64,000 nt of DNA from Cellulomonas sp. JZ18 (GTDB lineage: Bacteria; Actinomycetota; Actinomycetes; Actinomycetales; Cellulomonadaceae): contig NZ_CP045245.1 in the NCBI RefSeq assembly GCF_009720485.1, positions 186,001 through 250,000 on the forward strand. Direction: 5' to 3'. The position numbers and the translations under genes are program-made. Within the stretch, counting starts at the first letter, position 1, and each line of letters begins with the position of its first letter. Positions 34,757 through 45,571 of this stretch are shown in pieces. The notes beneath the pieces were generated by a model. The model did not search any database. It saw only the letters and a list, made by a program, of their open reading frames with translations, and was not told the origin of the DNA.

Positions 34757-36913
34757 TCAGACCGACGCCACCCACAGCCCGTCGCGCGCCCGCGTCATCG
34801 CCACGTACATCTCGCGCAAGCGGTACTCGCGGCGCTCGCGCTCCACCTCGTCGAGCTGCTCCGGCTTCTGCGTGAACCACGACGCCCACACGTCGACGAG
34901 CAGGACCTGCTTGAACTCCAGGCCCTTCGCGCGCTTGATCGTGCCGACCTTGACGGCGTCGACGGGCACGCCGTCGTACCGCTCGAGGTTGACCACCGGG
35001 ATGCCGGCCGCCGTGAGCGCCGCCGTCGCCTCGTCGACTCCACGACGCGACAGCGACAGCACGCCCACGTCCCCGTACCCGGTGCCGACCTGGTGCACGA
35101 CCTCCTGGACGCGGGCGACCATGCGGCGCTCGCGGTCGGCCGGGTCGGCGCAGCGCACGTACACGGGCTTCGGTCCGCGGCGGGGCACCTGGGTCGGGCG
35201 GTCGCCGCGAGCCGTGGCGCCCTCGATGTCGGCGAACTCGTCGTCGGCGACCAGCGTCGACGCGAACTGCAGGATCTCCGCGGTGTTGCGGTAGTTGACG
35301 TCGAGGACGGTGCCGCGCCCGGCGACGGACACGCCCGCCTCGGCGAGGGTGAAGCCGCCGGGGTAGATCGTCTGCTGCCCGTCCCCGACGAGCGTGAGGC
35401 CGTCCGGCCCGTCGCCGACGAGCGCGTGCAGCATGCGGATCATCACGCAGGACAGGTCCTGGGCCTCGTCGACGACGACCGCCGTGTACGGCTCCGCGGG
35501 CGGCTGCCGGCGCAGCTCGGCCTCGGCCAGCGCGATCTGGTCGGCGAAGTCGTGGACGCCCCGGGTCCGCAGCTCCGCCTCGTAGGCCTGGTACAGGTCC
35601 CACACGACCCGCCGCTGCTGCGGGCCGAGCCGGTGCCGGCGGCCCAGGCGCGGCAGGTCCGCGTACTGCTCCCAGCGGGTCAGGCCGCGGCCCTTGATGA
35701 CGTGCACGACCTCGTCGTGCCAGTAGTCCTGCTCGTGGCGGTCGGTGTCGATGATGCTGCCCCCCGCGACGCGTCCCCACGCGGTGGTCCACGCGGCGGC
35801 GATCTGCTTGCCGTCGATGCGGCACTGCACGCCGCGCTCGTCGAGGATCCGCTTCGCGGTCTCGTGCACGCCCGCGAACTCCACCCGGTCGAGGACGTCG
35901 GGCGCCAGCCGCGTCAGCAGCTGGCGCAGCACGTCCGGGAGGGTGCGGATGTACGTCGTGACGAGCACACGGCCCTGCCGCGTGCGGGCCAGGTAGGCGG
36001 CGCGGTGCAGGCCGACGACCGTCTTGCCGGTGCCGGCCGCGCCGCGGATGCGGGACGGGCCGTTGAACGAGCGCCGGACCACGCGCGCCTGCGCGGGGTG
36101 CAGGAACGCCATCCACTCCTCGACCGGCGCCGCCATGAGCCCGTCGAGGAGGGCGGCCTGCACGGTCGCCTCGTCGAGCAGCGGCTCGATGGTGAACGTC
36201 GACGGGTCGTCGGGGACGGGCAGCGGGGTCGTCGCCGCGTCCGGAGCGGGGCGCGGCGTCGGGACGAGGGGAGCGGCCGACGGCGGAGGCAGCACCGGCT
36301 CCGGCAGGGTGGTGCTGACGGGGGCCGGTGCGCCGACCTGACGGAACCAGCCGAGCGCGTGCGTGAGGACGACGTCGACCTGCGCCTGCGTCAGGCGGCG
36401 GCCGTGCCGCGCGATCAGCTGCAGCACGTCGCGCTCGCCCACCACGCGCACGGGACCGACCCGCTCGTCGACGCCGGAACGTCCCGCGAGCACCGCGACC
36501 GCGTGCACCTCGCCGGGTGCGAGCCCCACCTCGGCGAGCTCGCCCTCCGTGCGGTAGGCGAGGTCGGCGAGCGCCATGAGCTCGTCCGTGACGTCGGCGT
36601 CGCCCCGGTGGATCCGGTCGCCGACGATCGACACCTCCGCCCAGGCCTTCGTGTCCACGACGAACACGCCGCCCGGCCCGATCACGACCATGTCGACCTG
36701 CGCCCGCCGGCTGCCCGGCCACTGCCGGTCGGCGAGCAGGTGGTAGCCGGCGGCCGCGAGCGGTGCGAGGGCGCGCGCGGTGCGCTGCTCGGTCGCCGAC
36801 GCCAGGCCGTAGCTGGCCGCCGCGCGACGGGCGTCCGCCGCTGCCTTCTCGTGCGCCGACGCGAGCAGCAGCTGACGCTGCGCCTCGCTCGCGGCGGAGT
36901 CCCCTGCGGGCAT
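34757..36913 (-). CDS. NERD nuclease-UvrD-type helicase
   Basis: 718 residues from ATG at 36913, with GGGAGGAC upstream. The N-terminal NERD domain has QVDMVVIGPGGVFVVDTKAW with D74 and D87-T-K89, a complete PD-(D/E)xK-type site. A Pro-rich linker (200-240) leads to a superfamily-1 helicase: Walker A AAGTGKT (293-299), motif II VVVDEAQD, DGQQTIYPGG, motif IV-VI elements LDVNYRN, TIKRAKGLEFK and REMYVAMTRARDGL. Likely a DNA helicase-nuclease in repair or defence. Single gene; role inferred from domains. Confidence 0.9.
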   Translation of the reverse strand: MPAGDSAASEAQRQLLLASAHEKAAADARRAAASYGLASATEQRTARALAPLAAAGYHLLADRQWPGSRRAQVDMVVIGPGGVFVVDTKAWAEVSIVGDRIHRGDADVTDELMALADLAYRTEGELAEVGLAPGEVHAVAVLAGRSGVDERVGPVRVVGERDVLQLIARHGRRLTQAQVDVVLTHALGWFRQVGAPAPVSTTLPEPVLPPPSAAPLVPTPRPAPDAATTPLPVPDDPSTFTIEPLLDEATVQAALLDGLMAAPVEEWMAFLHPAQARVVRRSFNGPSRIRGAAGTGKTVVGLHRAAYLARTRQGRVLVTTYIRTLPDVLRQLLTRLAPDVLDRVEFAGVHETAKRILDERGVQCRIDGKQIAAAWTTAWGRVAGGSIIDTDRHEQDYWHDEVVHVIKGRGLTRWEQYADLPRLGRRHRLGPQQRRVVWDLYQAYEAELRTRGVHDFADQIALAEAELRRQPPAEPYTAVVVDEAQDLSCVMIRMLHALVGDGPDGLTLVGDGQQTIYPGGFTLAEAGVSVAGRGTVLDVNYRNTAEILQFASTLVADDEFADIEGATARGDRPTQVPRRGPKPVYVRCADPADRERRMVARVQEVVHQVGTGYGDVGVLSLSRRGVDEATAALTAAGIPVVNLERYDGVPVDAVKVGTIKRAKGLEFKQVLLVDVWASWFTQKPEQLDEVERERREYRLREMYVAMTRARDGLWVASV

Positions 36914-37166
36914 GTGGAAGTCCTCCCTGCTCACGGCCCTATCGGCCGGCAGGGAGCGATCCATGAGCGCGGCGCGGGACGAGCACCCGAACACCCCGGA
37001 CGGTGCGGGGCGCGGACACGGGGGCGCCACGCCGCCGGACGGGGGCGCGGAGCGGGTCCGGGGGCGGCCGGGACGGAGGCGTCTGCTCGGGCCGCTCCGA
37101 CAGCGGGTCGGCGGGTTCGGTTGAGGTGACGGTTGCGCTGCGTGTCGGGAAGAGGGCGTCCGGCCG

Positions 37167-38482
37167 CTAGCCCCGGTCGCGCTCGGTCGGCCCCGGCGCC
37201 TCCGCCGCCGCCGAGATCGGGGTCGTCGGAGGTGCGACGGACTCGGCGGCGGCCCCCGCGGCGCCCGCCGCGCCGGTGGCGGGTCTGCCGCCGAACCGGG
37301 GTGAGACCGCGACGGCCGGCAGGAGGAGCAGCGCGGGGACGAGGAACGCGAGGCCGAGCCCGGGCCCCTCGGAGAGCAGGCCGAGCGCGACGGCGCCGAG
37401 CAGCGCGCCGACGTAGTTGAAGAGGTTGATGCGCGCGATGACCTCGTCCAGACGGTCGGGCGCGAGCTCGCCCGCGACCGAGAACGCCTGCGGCACGAGG
37501 GCGCCGACGCCCACACCGGCCAGGGCGAACCCGACGACGGCCGCGACCGGCGACGGCACGAGCGCGACGAGGCCCAGCCCGGCGACGGCGACGAGCACGG
37601 TCACCCCGACGACCTTCGCGCGCCCGACCCGGCGCACCAGCGCGTCGCCGACGAGACGCGACACCAGCACGGCCGCCTGGTAGGCGGCGTACCCGAGCGG
37701 GGCGACCGTCGCGGCGGCGTCCAGGTCGTCGGCCAGGTAGACCGTGCTCCAGCTGCTGACCGCGGAGTCCGCGACGAACGCGACGGCGACCATCGACCCG
37801 AACACCCAGATGCCGGCCCGCGGCAGCGGTGCACGCGAGCGACCCCCGGCCGAGGCGGCGGGCGCAGCGCTCGCCGAGGCCGCCGACGCCGCGGCGTCCG
37901 CGGTGGCGCGGGGATGAGCCTGCTCCGGATGGTCAGCGCGACGGCCGCGGCCACGACCGCCGCCACGAGCAGCGCGACGACCGCGCCCGTCGTCGCACCG
38001 AGGTTCGCCAGGGCGGCCTGCGCCAGCGCGGCCAGGATCGCCGCCGCGGTCAGGCACGCGAAGAGCGTCGACATGATCGAGCGTCCGGCCAGCCGCTGCA
38101 GGAGGACGCCCTGCATGTTCGTCGACGCGTCGACCATGCCCAGGCCGACGGCGAACACGACGAACGCGCCGACCAGCGGCGGCACCGACGTCGCGCTCGT
38201 CACCAGGGCCAGACCCGCGGCCTGCAGCAGCAGCCCCGTGACGAGCGCCGCCCGGCTCGACCAGCGCAGGGCGACCCGCTCCGCGGTCACCGACCCGGCG
38301 GCGGCCAGCAGCGCGCCGAGGAGCAGCACGACCGAGATGGTGGCGTCGTCGATGCCCGTGCGCGCCTTGAGCCCCGGCAGCGCCGTGACCACCGTCGCGT
38401 ACCCGAAACCCTGCGCCGCGTACGCCGCACCGACCGCCGCGCGCGTGCGCCACGGCGTGGACGTCGTCGTCGTGACCGACAT
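37167..38482 (-). pseudogene. MFS transporter, one-base frameshift
   Basis: ATG 38482 (MSVTTTTSTPWRTRAAVGAA) opens six helices of a major facilitator (AAYAAQGFGYATVVTALPG, ISVVLLLGALLAAAG, the MSTLFACLTAAAILAAL helix). The second half continues in the next frame after residue about 190 (GIWVFGSMVAVAFVADSAVSSW, AAYQAAVLVSRLVGDALVRRVG, FNYVGALLGAVALGLLSEG). Adding one base to the GGGG at 37910-37913 joins both into 438 residues, the normal MFS length. The substrate is unknown. It lies 108 bp downstream of the hydrolase gene on the same strand. Confidence 0.85.
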
Positions 38483-38590
38483 GCTGTGCTCCCCCTGCTC
38501 GTCGGCGCCGCGCTCGCCACGCCCGGGGGGAGGGTACGTGCTCGTGCGCGAGAACGGGAGCGTACGGGCAGATCGGACGTGTGCGCGGGG

Positions 38591-39307
38591 TCAGGACGCC
38601 GTGCGGTCGACCTCCGTCCGCAGCACCTCGCCCAGGTCCTCCGGGCGCGTCAGCTGCGGCCAGTGCCCGGTCGGCAGGTCGACGTAGGTGACGTCCTCGA
38701 CGGTCGCCAGCTCGGCGAACATCGGCGCGCCGCCCTCCAGGTACTGCCGCAGCTCGGCGGACGGGAACTCGCACGCGACGACCGTGACCGGGACGCGGTA
38801 GCGCGCGGGCGAGTCGGACAGCTGCTGCGGGTCGCTCGCGACGCGTGCGGGCACCGGCCTGGCGACGGCGCGGAACCGCTCGCGGAGGGCGTCGTCGAGG
38901 TCGGTCAGGTCGGCGTCCTCGAACACCTCCCACGCGGGCAGCGGCACGGAGTGCCCCACGACCGGCAGCTCGTCGTTGATGACGCCACCGTGCCCGGTCG
39001 GCCAGCTGTCGACGTACACGGCCCGGGCCACGCGGTCCGGCCGCGCATCGACGACCGCGTGGACCACCGTCCCGCCGCCCGAGTGCCCCACGAGGACGAC
39101 CGGTCCCTCGAGCCCGTCGACGACCGCGACGACGGCGTCGACCCAGTCCCGCAGGCCGGTCGCGGCGTGCGCGGCGAGGTCGGCGCCGTCCTCCGTGCCC
39201 GGCAGCGTCACCGGGTGCACGCGGTGGCCGGCGGCGACCAGGGGTGGGGTGACCGCGTCCCACGACGACGCGTCGAGCCAGAACCCGGGAACCAGGATGA
39301 CGTCCAT
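38591..39307 (-). CDS. Alpha/beta-hydrolase
   Basis: 238 residues from ATG at 39307 (MDVILVPGFWLDASSW). The fold's elements are present: the oxyanion strand VPGFWLD, the nucleophile elbow VLVGHSGGG (Ser), an acid near VTVVACEFPS, and the C-terminal His in LPTGHWPQL. It resembles the small esterase/EstC-like hydrolases that start with a PGxW motif. Cytoplasmic, substrate unknown. The long upstream frame has no coding character and includes no ribosome site, so this start is preferred. Confidence 0.88.
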   Translation of the reverse strand: MDVILVPGFWLDASSWDAVTPPLVAAGHRVHPVTLPGTEDGADLAAHAATGLRDWVDAVVAVVDGLEGPVVLVGHSGGGTVVHAVVDARPDRVARAVYVDSWPTGHGGVINDELPVVGHSVPLPAWEVFEDADLTDLDDALRERFRAVARPVPARVASDPQQLSDSPARYRVPVTVVACEFPSAELRQYLEGGAPMFAELATVEDVTYVDLPTGHWPQLTRPEDLGEVLRTEVDRTAS

Positions 39308-39478
39308 GTGACGCACGTTACGGGCGACCACCGACAACGGCGGCGGGCCGTCCCCGGCCGCGGACGGGCGTCGTCCGGTCCCTGCCGGGGACCGCTCCCG
39401 GGTATCGGCTTGCAGGGCGGCGTGACGCTGGGCACCCTCACGAGAGGAAGCCCCTCGTCCGATGAAGAGGTCATGGGC

Positions 39479-40314
39479 ATGACGACCGCGGGTGGCGCCG
39501 GGCGCGAGACGCACCGGCGCGCGACGAACGCGTCTCCGGTGTGCGCGGAGGCGGGTTCGCGGACGGCGGCCGTCGGCACCGCCGCGCAGCGCCGGCACGT
39601 GGCGCAGCAGCCGTGGCTCGAGCACGTGCCGGCCGAGCGGCTCGTCGCCGCCACGCTGCGGGCATGGAGCCCGAGGGGTGGACGTCGGTGCACGACGTGC
39701 ACTGGCCGGGACGTCCGCTCGCGAACATCGACCACGTGGTCGTCGGGCCCGGCGGCGTCATCGTCGTGCACACCGAGTCGTGGGCCGGCGACGTGAGCGT
39801 CACGGACGGCGAGCTGCGCGTGGGCGACCAGGTGCGCACCGCCCAGGTCGCCCGCGCGTCGGAGGCCGCGGCCGCGGTGACGGCGCTGCTCGCCCCCCGC
39901 CACCGCACCGCCGTCCGTGCCGTCCTCTGCCTCGGCGACCGGTCGGACGCCGCCGTCACGGTCGCGGGCGCGACGCTCGTCGGCCGCACGGTGCTGCCGG
40001 GCCACCTGCGCGCACTGCCGCCGCGGCTCACCCCGGCCGAGGTCAGCGGCCTGGTGCAGTACCTCGGGGTGCGGCTGGGCGGGACGCAGCCGCCGGAGAT
40101 GCTGACGACGGCCGCGCTGCGCCCGCCGACGCGGGCCGCCCGGCGTCGTGCCGTCCGCGCGCGCACCGACCTGCGCCCGGTCACGGTCACGCACCCGGAG
40201 GCGGGCCAGCGGTCCGGCAGCCGGGCGCGCAGCGCGTTCCTGCGCCTGCTGGTCGTGGCGACGACGGTCGCGGCCGGGGCGACGGCGTTCGCGGCGCCGC
40301 TGCCCGGGTTCTGA
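39479..40314 (+). pseudogene. Stand-alone NERD-like protein, frameshifted and lacking the active site
   Basis: ATG 39479 (with AAGAGG 8 nt upstream) encodes MTTAGGAGRETHRRAT through PWLEHVPAERLVAATLR. The NERD domain continues in the next frame from MEPEGWTSVHDVHWPG; one base added to GGG at 39660-39662 joins them (278 residues). The domain has NIDHVVVGPGGVIVVHTESW. Compared with DTK in the NERD helicase at 34757, the catalytic D-x-K is H-T-E, so nuclease activity is unlikely. A C-terminal hydrophobic segment (LLVVATTVAAGATAFAAPL) may anchor it in the membrane. Confidence 0.75.
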
Positions 40315-40395
40315 GCACGGCGGGGCGCCCCGAGCCGTCGTCGGCCCCGGCACCGGCGGTGGGCCCGCCGGCCGTGCGTGCGCGTCCGCCCGTCG

Positions 40396-41051
40396 TCAGC
40401 CGTCCGCGTCCGGCCCCGTGACGTCGCCCGGCTCCGCCCCGCCGTCCGGCCCCGGGACGCCGCCCGGCGCCGGCCCGCCGCCCGGCCCCGGGACGCCGCC
40501 GGGCTCCGCCCCGCCGCCCGGCCCGCTCCCCCGCCCGGCCCGATCGCCCGCCGCCCGCGCCGCCACCGTGCCCGGCCTGCCCCTGACGCCTGCGGCAGCG
40601 TCCGCCCCGGCACGCCGTCGCCCGCCGGACCGTCGTCCGCCCCCGGGCCCACGAGCGCGTCGAACACCTCCGCCGCGAGCGCGTCCGCCTCGGCGGCGAC
40701 GCGCTCGAGCATCTGCCGGCGCGCCGCCCCGGACCGTGCCAGCGCGAGGTCGAGCGCCTGCCGGAGCCGGTCGGCGCGTCCGTCCCACGCCTCCGCCTGC
40801 ACGGCGTCGTCGGGCTGCCGGTCCGCCGCGAGCCGGGTGACCAGGTCGATGGTCGCGGCGACCTGCCCCTCGCGCGACCTGCGCCGCTGCGCCGCGAGGA
40901 CGGCGTCGCTCCACGACTCGAGCCGCTGCCGCACGGGCACGGCCACCTCGGGGTGCGCGCGCAGGTACGCGGTCACCTGACCGGAGGCGGCCACGACCAT
41001 CGGCCCGTACCGCCGCACCATCGCCCACAGCCGCCGGCCGTCGGTCGCCAC
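40396..41051 (-). pseudogene. Helical protein with Gly/Pro-rich tail, frameshifted, function unknown
   Basis: GTG 41051 with GGGAGG just upstream opens VATDGRRLWAMVRRYGPMVV and a helical region (PVRQRLESWSDAVLAAQRRR, RRQMLERVAAEADALAAEVF). The frame then loses its protein-like character. In the next frame a Gly/Pro repeat tail (EPGGVPGPGGGPAPGGVPGP) runs to a stop at 40396. One base added to the C-run at 40580-40583 joins them (about 218 residues). No family recognised. It is convergent with the NERD gene. Confidence 0.6.
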
Positions 41052-41199
41052 CGCGCCTCCCGCGTCGTCGGGGCCGCCGGAGCCGTCCTGCCGGGGCCGT
41101 CCGGACCACCCTGCCGCGACCCCGATGAGTTCGCGCGTCGTCGCTCGTCTGACCGGGGGAGCGCACACCGCGTGCGCACGGAGCACCCCGGAGGACCCG

Positions 41200-41613
41200 A
41201 TGGCCATCGTCCTGAACCCCTACCTCGGCTTCCGCGGGCAGGCCCGCGAGGCGCTCGAGTTCTACGCGTCGGTGCTCGGGGGCACGCCCGCGATCTCGAC
41301 GTTCGCCGAGTCGGGCATGCCGGAGGCGGGTGACGGCGTCATGCACGGGCAGCTCGACGTCCCCGGTGGGCTGACGCTCATGGCGTCGGACGCGCCGCCG
41401 GACATGGACCTGCCGTCGGACTCCTCGGTGACGGTGTCGCTGAGCGGCGGGCCGGAGGACGCCGGGACGCTGCGGCGCTGGTACCAGGGGCTGTCGGCCG
41501 GCGGCTCGAACGTGATGCCGCTGGACCGCGCGCCGTGGGGCGACGAGTTCGGCATGTTCACCGACCGGTTCGGCACCCACTGGATGGTGAACATCGCCGG
41601 CGCGGAGGCGTAG
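41200..41613 (+). CDS. VOC-family (PhnB-like) protein
   Basis: 137 residues from ATG at 41200, with GGAGG 6 nt upstream. A single glyoxalase/bleomycin-resistance fold of PhnB type: LNPYLGFRGQAREALEFYASVLGG at the start, then VMHGQLDVPGGLTLMASDAPP, and the end FGMFTDRFGTHWMVNI. Members bind a divalent metal and a small ligand; many are annotated 3-demethylubiquinone methyltransferase-like without proof. Monocistronic; divergent from 41051. Confidence 0.88.
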   Translation: MAIVLNPYLGFRGQAREALEFYASVLGGTPAISTFAESGMPEAGDGVMHGQLDVPGGLTLMASDAPPDMDLPSDSSVTVSLSGGPEDAGTLRRWYQGLSAGGSNVMPLDRAPWGDEFGMFTDRFGTHWMVNIAGAEA

Positions 41614-41649
41614 CGCAAGAACGACGAGGGGTAGCGAGACTACGTCGGC

Positions 41650-41667
41650 ATGTAGTACACCTACTAC

Positions 41668-41669
<2 letters not shown>
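41650..41669. promoter_or_regulatory. Perfect 8+8 palindrome over the ABC start codon
   Basis: ATGTAGTA-CACC-TACTACAT is an exact inverted repeat whose last two bases are the start of the ATG at 41668. TAGTAC (41653-41658) within it could be a -10, giving a leaderless mRNA and letting a bound repressor block the promoter. The AT-rich motif stands out in this GC-rich DNA. Confidence 0.7.
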
Positions 41670-42589
<920 letters not shown>

Positions 42590-42593
<4 letters not shown>

Positions 42594-43495
42594 GCGCCAC
42601 GACCCCTGCCGCCCGCACGAGCGCGGCCACGCGCACCGGCAGCCCGCGCACCTGGGCCGTGCGCCTGGGCCTGCGGCGCGGCGTCACCGAGTTCGGCCAC
42701 ATGCTCCGCTCGCCGGAGGACGTCGGCTGGAACGCCGTCATCGGCGTCGCGGTCCTGGTCTACCTGTGGACGCAGCGGGACACCCCGGTCGCCGGTGCCG
42801 ACGGGCTGACGCTCCCCGAGCTCGCCCTGCCCGGCATCCTCGCCGCCACCATCATGTTCGGCATGACCCTGGGGCCCGCGTTCGGCCTGGCCACGGAGGT
42901 GGAGGACGGGACCGTGCTGCGGCTGCGCGCGACGCCGCGCGGCACGACGACGTACACCGTCGGCATGGTGACCGGGCAGGCGCTCGGTGCCGTGCCCATG
43001 CTGGCGATCCTGCTGCTGCCGTGGCCGTTCCTGCTGGGGAACCCGATGCACCAGGGTGCGGGCGGCTGGGCCGCGCTCGTCGGGTGGCTGCTGCTCGGGA
43101 CCCTCGCGGTGCTGCCGGCGGGCGTCGTGATCGGGGCGCTGTGCGGCCGCCCGAGCCGCGTCCTGCCGTTCGGCGTCGCGCCCGTGGTGGTGCTCGCGTT
43201 CGTGTCCGGCGTCTTCGGCCCGCCCACCGGGCTGCCCGGGTGGGCGCAGGGCGCCGTCCAGGGCTTCCCGCTGTACTGGCTCGCGCACGGGCTGCGCTCG
43301 ACGACGCTGCCGCCCGGCGCGGAGGCGCTGGAGATCGGCGGTGCCTGGCACCCGGGGATCGCGGCGCTCGTGCTCGGCGCGTGGGCCGTCGCGGGGCTCG
43401 TCGTCGCACCGCTGCTGCTGCGCCGCCTGACGCAGCGGGAGACCGCGGGCGCCATGGCCGCACGCCTGCAGGCCCACCTGCAGCGGGCGGGCTGA
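42590..43495 (+). CDS. ABC-2 type permease
   Basis: 301 residues from ATG at 42590, overlapping the ATPase stop. Six hydrophobic segments: WNAVIGVAVLVYLWTQ, ALPGILAATIMFGMTLG, VPMLAILLLPWPFLLG, ALVGWLLLGTLAVLPAG, LPFGVAPVVVLAFVSG and ALVLGAWAVAGLVVAPLLL. It contains the ABC-2 element FVSGVFGPP before a FPLYWLAHGLR loop. It forms the membrane part of the exporter. The XRE regulator starts 2 bp after its stop, so the operon is ATPase-permease-regulator. Confidence 0.9.
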
Positions 43496-43497
43496 GC

Positions 43498-43752
43498 GTG
43501 GCGCAGCAGGGCGGCGAGGCCGTCCACAACCGCATCGCCGTGCTCCGCGCCGAGCGGGGCGTGAGCCGGCGTGAGCTCGCCGACGCGCTCGGCGTGCACT
43601 ACCAGACCGTCGGGTACCTGGAGCGGGGCGAGTACGCGCCGTCGCTGCACCTGGCGCTGCGCATCGCCGCGTTCTTCGACGTCCCGGTCGAGGTGGTCTT
43701 CTCGCTCACGCCGTTCCCGCGGATCGGCGCACCGGCGGCGTCGGGGGCCTGA
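43498..43752 (+). CDS. XRE-family (Cro/CI) regulator
   Basis: 84 residues from GTG at 43498 (VAQQGGEAVHNRIAVLRAERG). Essentially only a helix-turn-helix: ELADALGVHYQTVGYLERGEYAPSLHLALRIAAFFDVPVEVVF. Small XRE proteins in ABC exporter operons commonly repress their own operon. The palindrome at 41650-41669 is its most obvious candidate site, an inference from position. Confidence 0.9.
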   Translation: MAQQGGEAVHNRIAVLRAERGVSRRELADALGVHYQTVGYLERGEYAPSLHLALRIAAFFDVPVEVVFSLTPFPRIGAPAASGA

Positions 43753-43789
43753 CGGGGCACCGGCCCCCGCGACGACGTGCCGACGCGAC

Positions 43790-43825
43790 CCGGCCCGGGC
43801 CGCCGACGTGGCGGGCCCGGGCCGG
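43790..43825. terminator. 12-bp hairpin between convergent genes
   Basis: CCGGCCCGGGCC pairs with GGCCCGGGCCGG around a 12-nt loop. It lies between the XRE gene (ends 43752) and the aminopeptidase gene (ends 43842, minus), serving both. Confidence 0.75.
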
Positions 43826-43841
43826 TGTCGCGGACGTCGCG

Positions 43842-45476
43842 TCAGGCCGCGTCGTCGAGCGGCAGGGGCTGCGTGCTGCGCTCCCCGCTCGGCCACCACG
43901 GCCGGCCCGGCTTGCCCGGCCAGCCGTGACCGCCCTGGTCGCCGGGGCCGGAGACGCCGTTGATCGCGGAGGTGTCCTGCGCGAGCGAGTACGTCGCGTA
44001 CGCGATGGCCCGCGTCATGATCCGCAGCGCGTCGTGGTCGACGTTCGTGATGTCGTCCTGCGGGGAGTGGTAGTTCGGGTCGTGCGGGATGCCGGCGGTG
44101 CCGCCGAAGAGCGCGACCTCCTCCTCGGTCTTGATGTCGTCGGCGCCCGTGAACAGACCGGACGCCGGGACGCCGCGGAGGATGAACTCCTGGTAGTCCG
44201 AGCGCCCGGAGAACTCGGTGTCGACCCACGGCTGACCGATCCGGTCGAAGTACCCGGTGAGCACGTCCTCGGTCTCGGCGGAGCCCGGCGGCACCTCGAC
44301 GGGTGCCTCGTACGTCGACTGGTCCGCGTCGTAGACGCCGATGACGTAGTTGGGCGACCCGACCATGTCGAAGTTGAGGTACGTGGCGATCCGGTCGAGC
44401 TCCCCCTCCTGCTCGGCGAGCTCGCGCACGTACGCCGTCGACCCCTCGAGCCCGAGCTCCTCGGCACCCCACCACGCGAAGCGCACGGTGTTGTTCAGGC
44501 GCCGCTCCTTGGCCAGCTTCACCGCGACCTCGAGGATCGCGGCGGAGCCCGACCCGTTGTCGTTGATGCCCGCGCCCTCCTCGACGCTGTCGAGGTGCGC
44601 GCCGAGCATGACGACGTTGTCGTCGCGTCCCGCCCGCGTCTCGGCGAGGACGTTGAAGCTCTCGACCTCCTCGAAGTGGACCCGGGCGTCGAGGGTGACC
44701 TCGACCGCCGTGCTCTGCGCGGCCTGGACGAGCCGCTGCCCGTCGGCCTGCGACAGCCCGACGACCGGGACGGCGACGACGCCCTCCGCGCCGAGCGTCC
44801 CCGCGAACAGCCCCTCGGCGTTGTTGTAGACGACGACGCCCACGGCCCCGAGCGCCTCCGCCGCCGTCGCCTTCGCGGAGAACGGGCAGTCGCCGCCGCG
44901 GCTGACGACGGCGATCGCACCGGTCGGGTCCGCGTCGCCCCAGGCCTCGGTGGTGCAGCCGAACGGGTCGTCCGGCACCGCGACCGCGGCGGTCAGACCG
45001 CCCTCGGGCGTGCTCGGCGCGTACTCCATCTGGTCGACGTCCGCCGTGGAGCCGTCGGGCAGCGTGAGGGTCGCGGCGTCGACGACCTCGCGCTCGAACG
45101 TGAAGGGGTCGCGCCACGTGCGGTACCCGGCGTGGCGCAGGGTGCGCTCGACGTACCGTGCGCTCGCCTCGTAGCCGGACGTGAGGGCGGCGCGGTTGCC
45201 GTCGTGGCGGTCGGCGATCCGCTGGAAGGCCTCGAGGTGGCGCACGACGGCGCGCGCGCTGACCGTCCGGGCGAAGCGGTCGGGGGTGCCGGGGCGCCCG
45301 TGCGCGAGCTCGGCGGTGAGCCCGGTGGTGAGCCCGGTGGTGAGCTCAGCGGCGGGATCGGCGGCGGGGTCGGCGGCCGGCGCGGCCGCGGCGGCGGGTG
45401 GGACGAGCAGTGCCGTGACCCCGAGCGCGAGGGCCGCGGCCCCGGCGAGGGTGGCGGTGGGACGTCGAGCTGACAC
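43842..45476 (-). CDS. Secreted M28 aminopeptidase with PA domain
   Basis: 544 residues from GTG at 45476, with AAGGGGG 6 nt upstream. Signal peptide ATLAGAAALALGVTALLVPPAAAAA, then a short repetitive stretch (TTGLTTGLTAEL). A PA domain (about 150-260; CTTEAWGDADPTGAIAVVSRG, GVVVYNNAEG) is inserted before the zinc peptidase core: MLGAHLDSV (His/Asp), NDNGSGSAA, WGAEELGLEG (Glu pair), NFDMVGS and YHSPQDD. Two Zn2+ ions release N-terminal residues from peptides outside the cell. The tail GGHGWPGKPGRPWWPSG is Gly/Trp/Pro-rich and may be a flexible anchor. Family and export are clear. Confidence 0.93.
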   Translation of the reverse strand: MSARRPTATLAGAAALALGVTALLVPPAAAAAPAADPAADPAAELTTGLTTGLTAELAHGRPGTPDRFARTVSARAVVRHLEAFQRIADRHDGNRAALTSGYEASARYVERTLRHAGYRTWRDPFTFEREVVDAATLTLPDGSTADVDQMEYAPSTPEGGLTAAVAVPDDPFGCTTEAWGDADPTGAIAVVSRGGDCPFSAKATAAEALGAVGVVVYNNAEGLFAGTLGAEGVVAVPVVGLSQADGQRLVQAAQSTAVEVTLDARVHFEEVESFNVLAETRAGRDDNVVMLGAHLDSVEEGAGINDNGSGSAAILEVAVKLAKERRLNNTVRFAWWGAEELGLEGSTAYVRELAEQEGELDRIATYLNFDMVGSPNYVIGVYDADQSTYEAPVEVPPGSAETEDVLTGYFDRIGQPWVDTEFSGRSDYQEFILRGVPASGLFTGADDIKTEEEVALFGGTAGIPHDPNYHSPQDDITNVDHDALRIMTRAIAYATYSLAQDTSAINGVSGPGDQGGHGWPGKPGRPWWPSGERSTQPLPLDDAA

Positions 45477-45571
45477 GAGGTGCCCCCTTCTCCACGATGA
45501 GTGGCCCCGGCCGGACGGCCGCGGTCGCGATGCTCACGTCGCCGGGCCCACGCTAGGCAGCGCGGGGTGAG

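Noticed and set aside
36912..37124. Small plus-strand gene upstream of the NERD helicase
   Set aside because: It overlaps the helicase ribosome site and start in antisense, has no ribosome site of its own, and reads Gly/Arg-rich noise.
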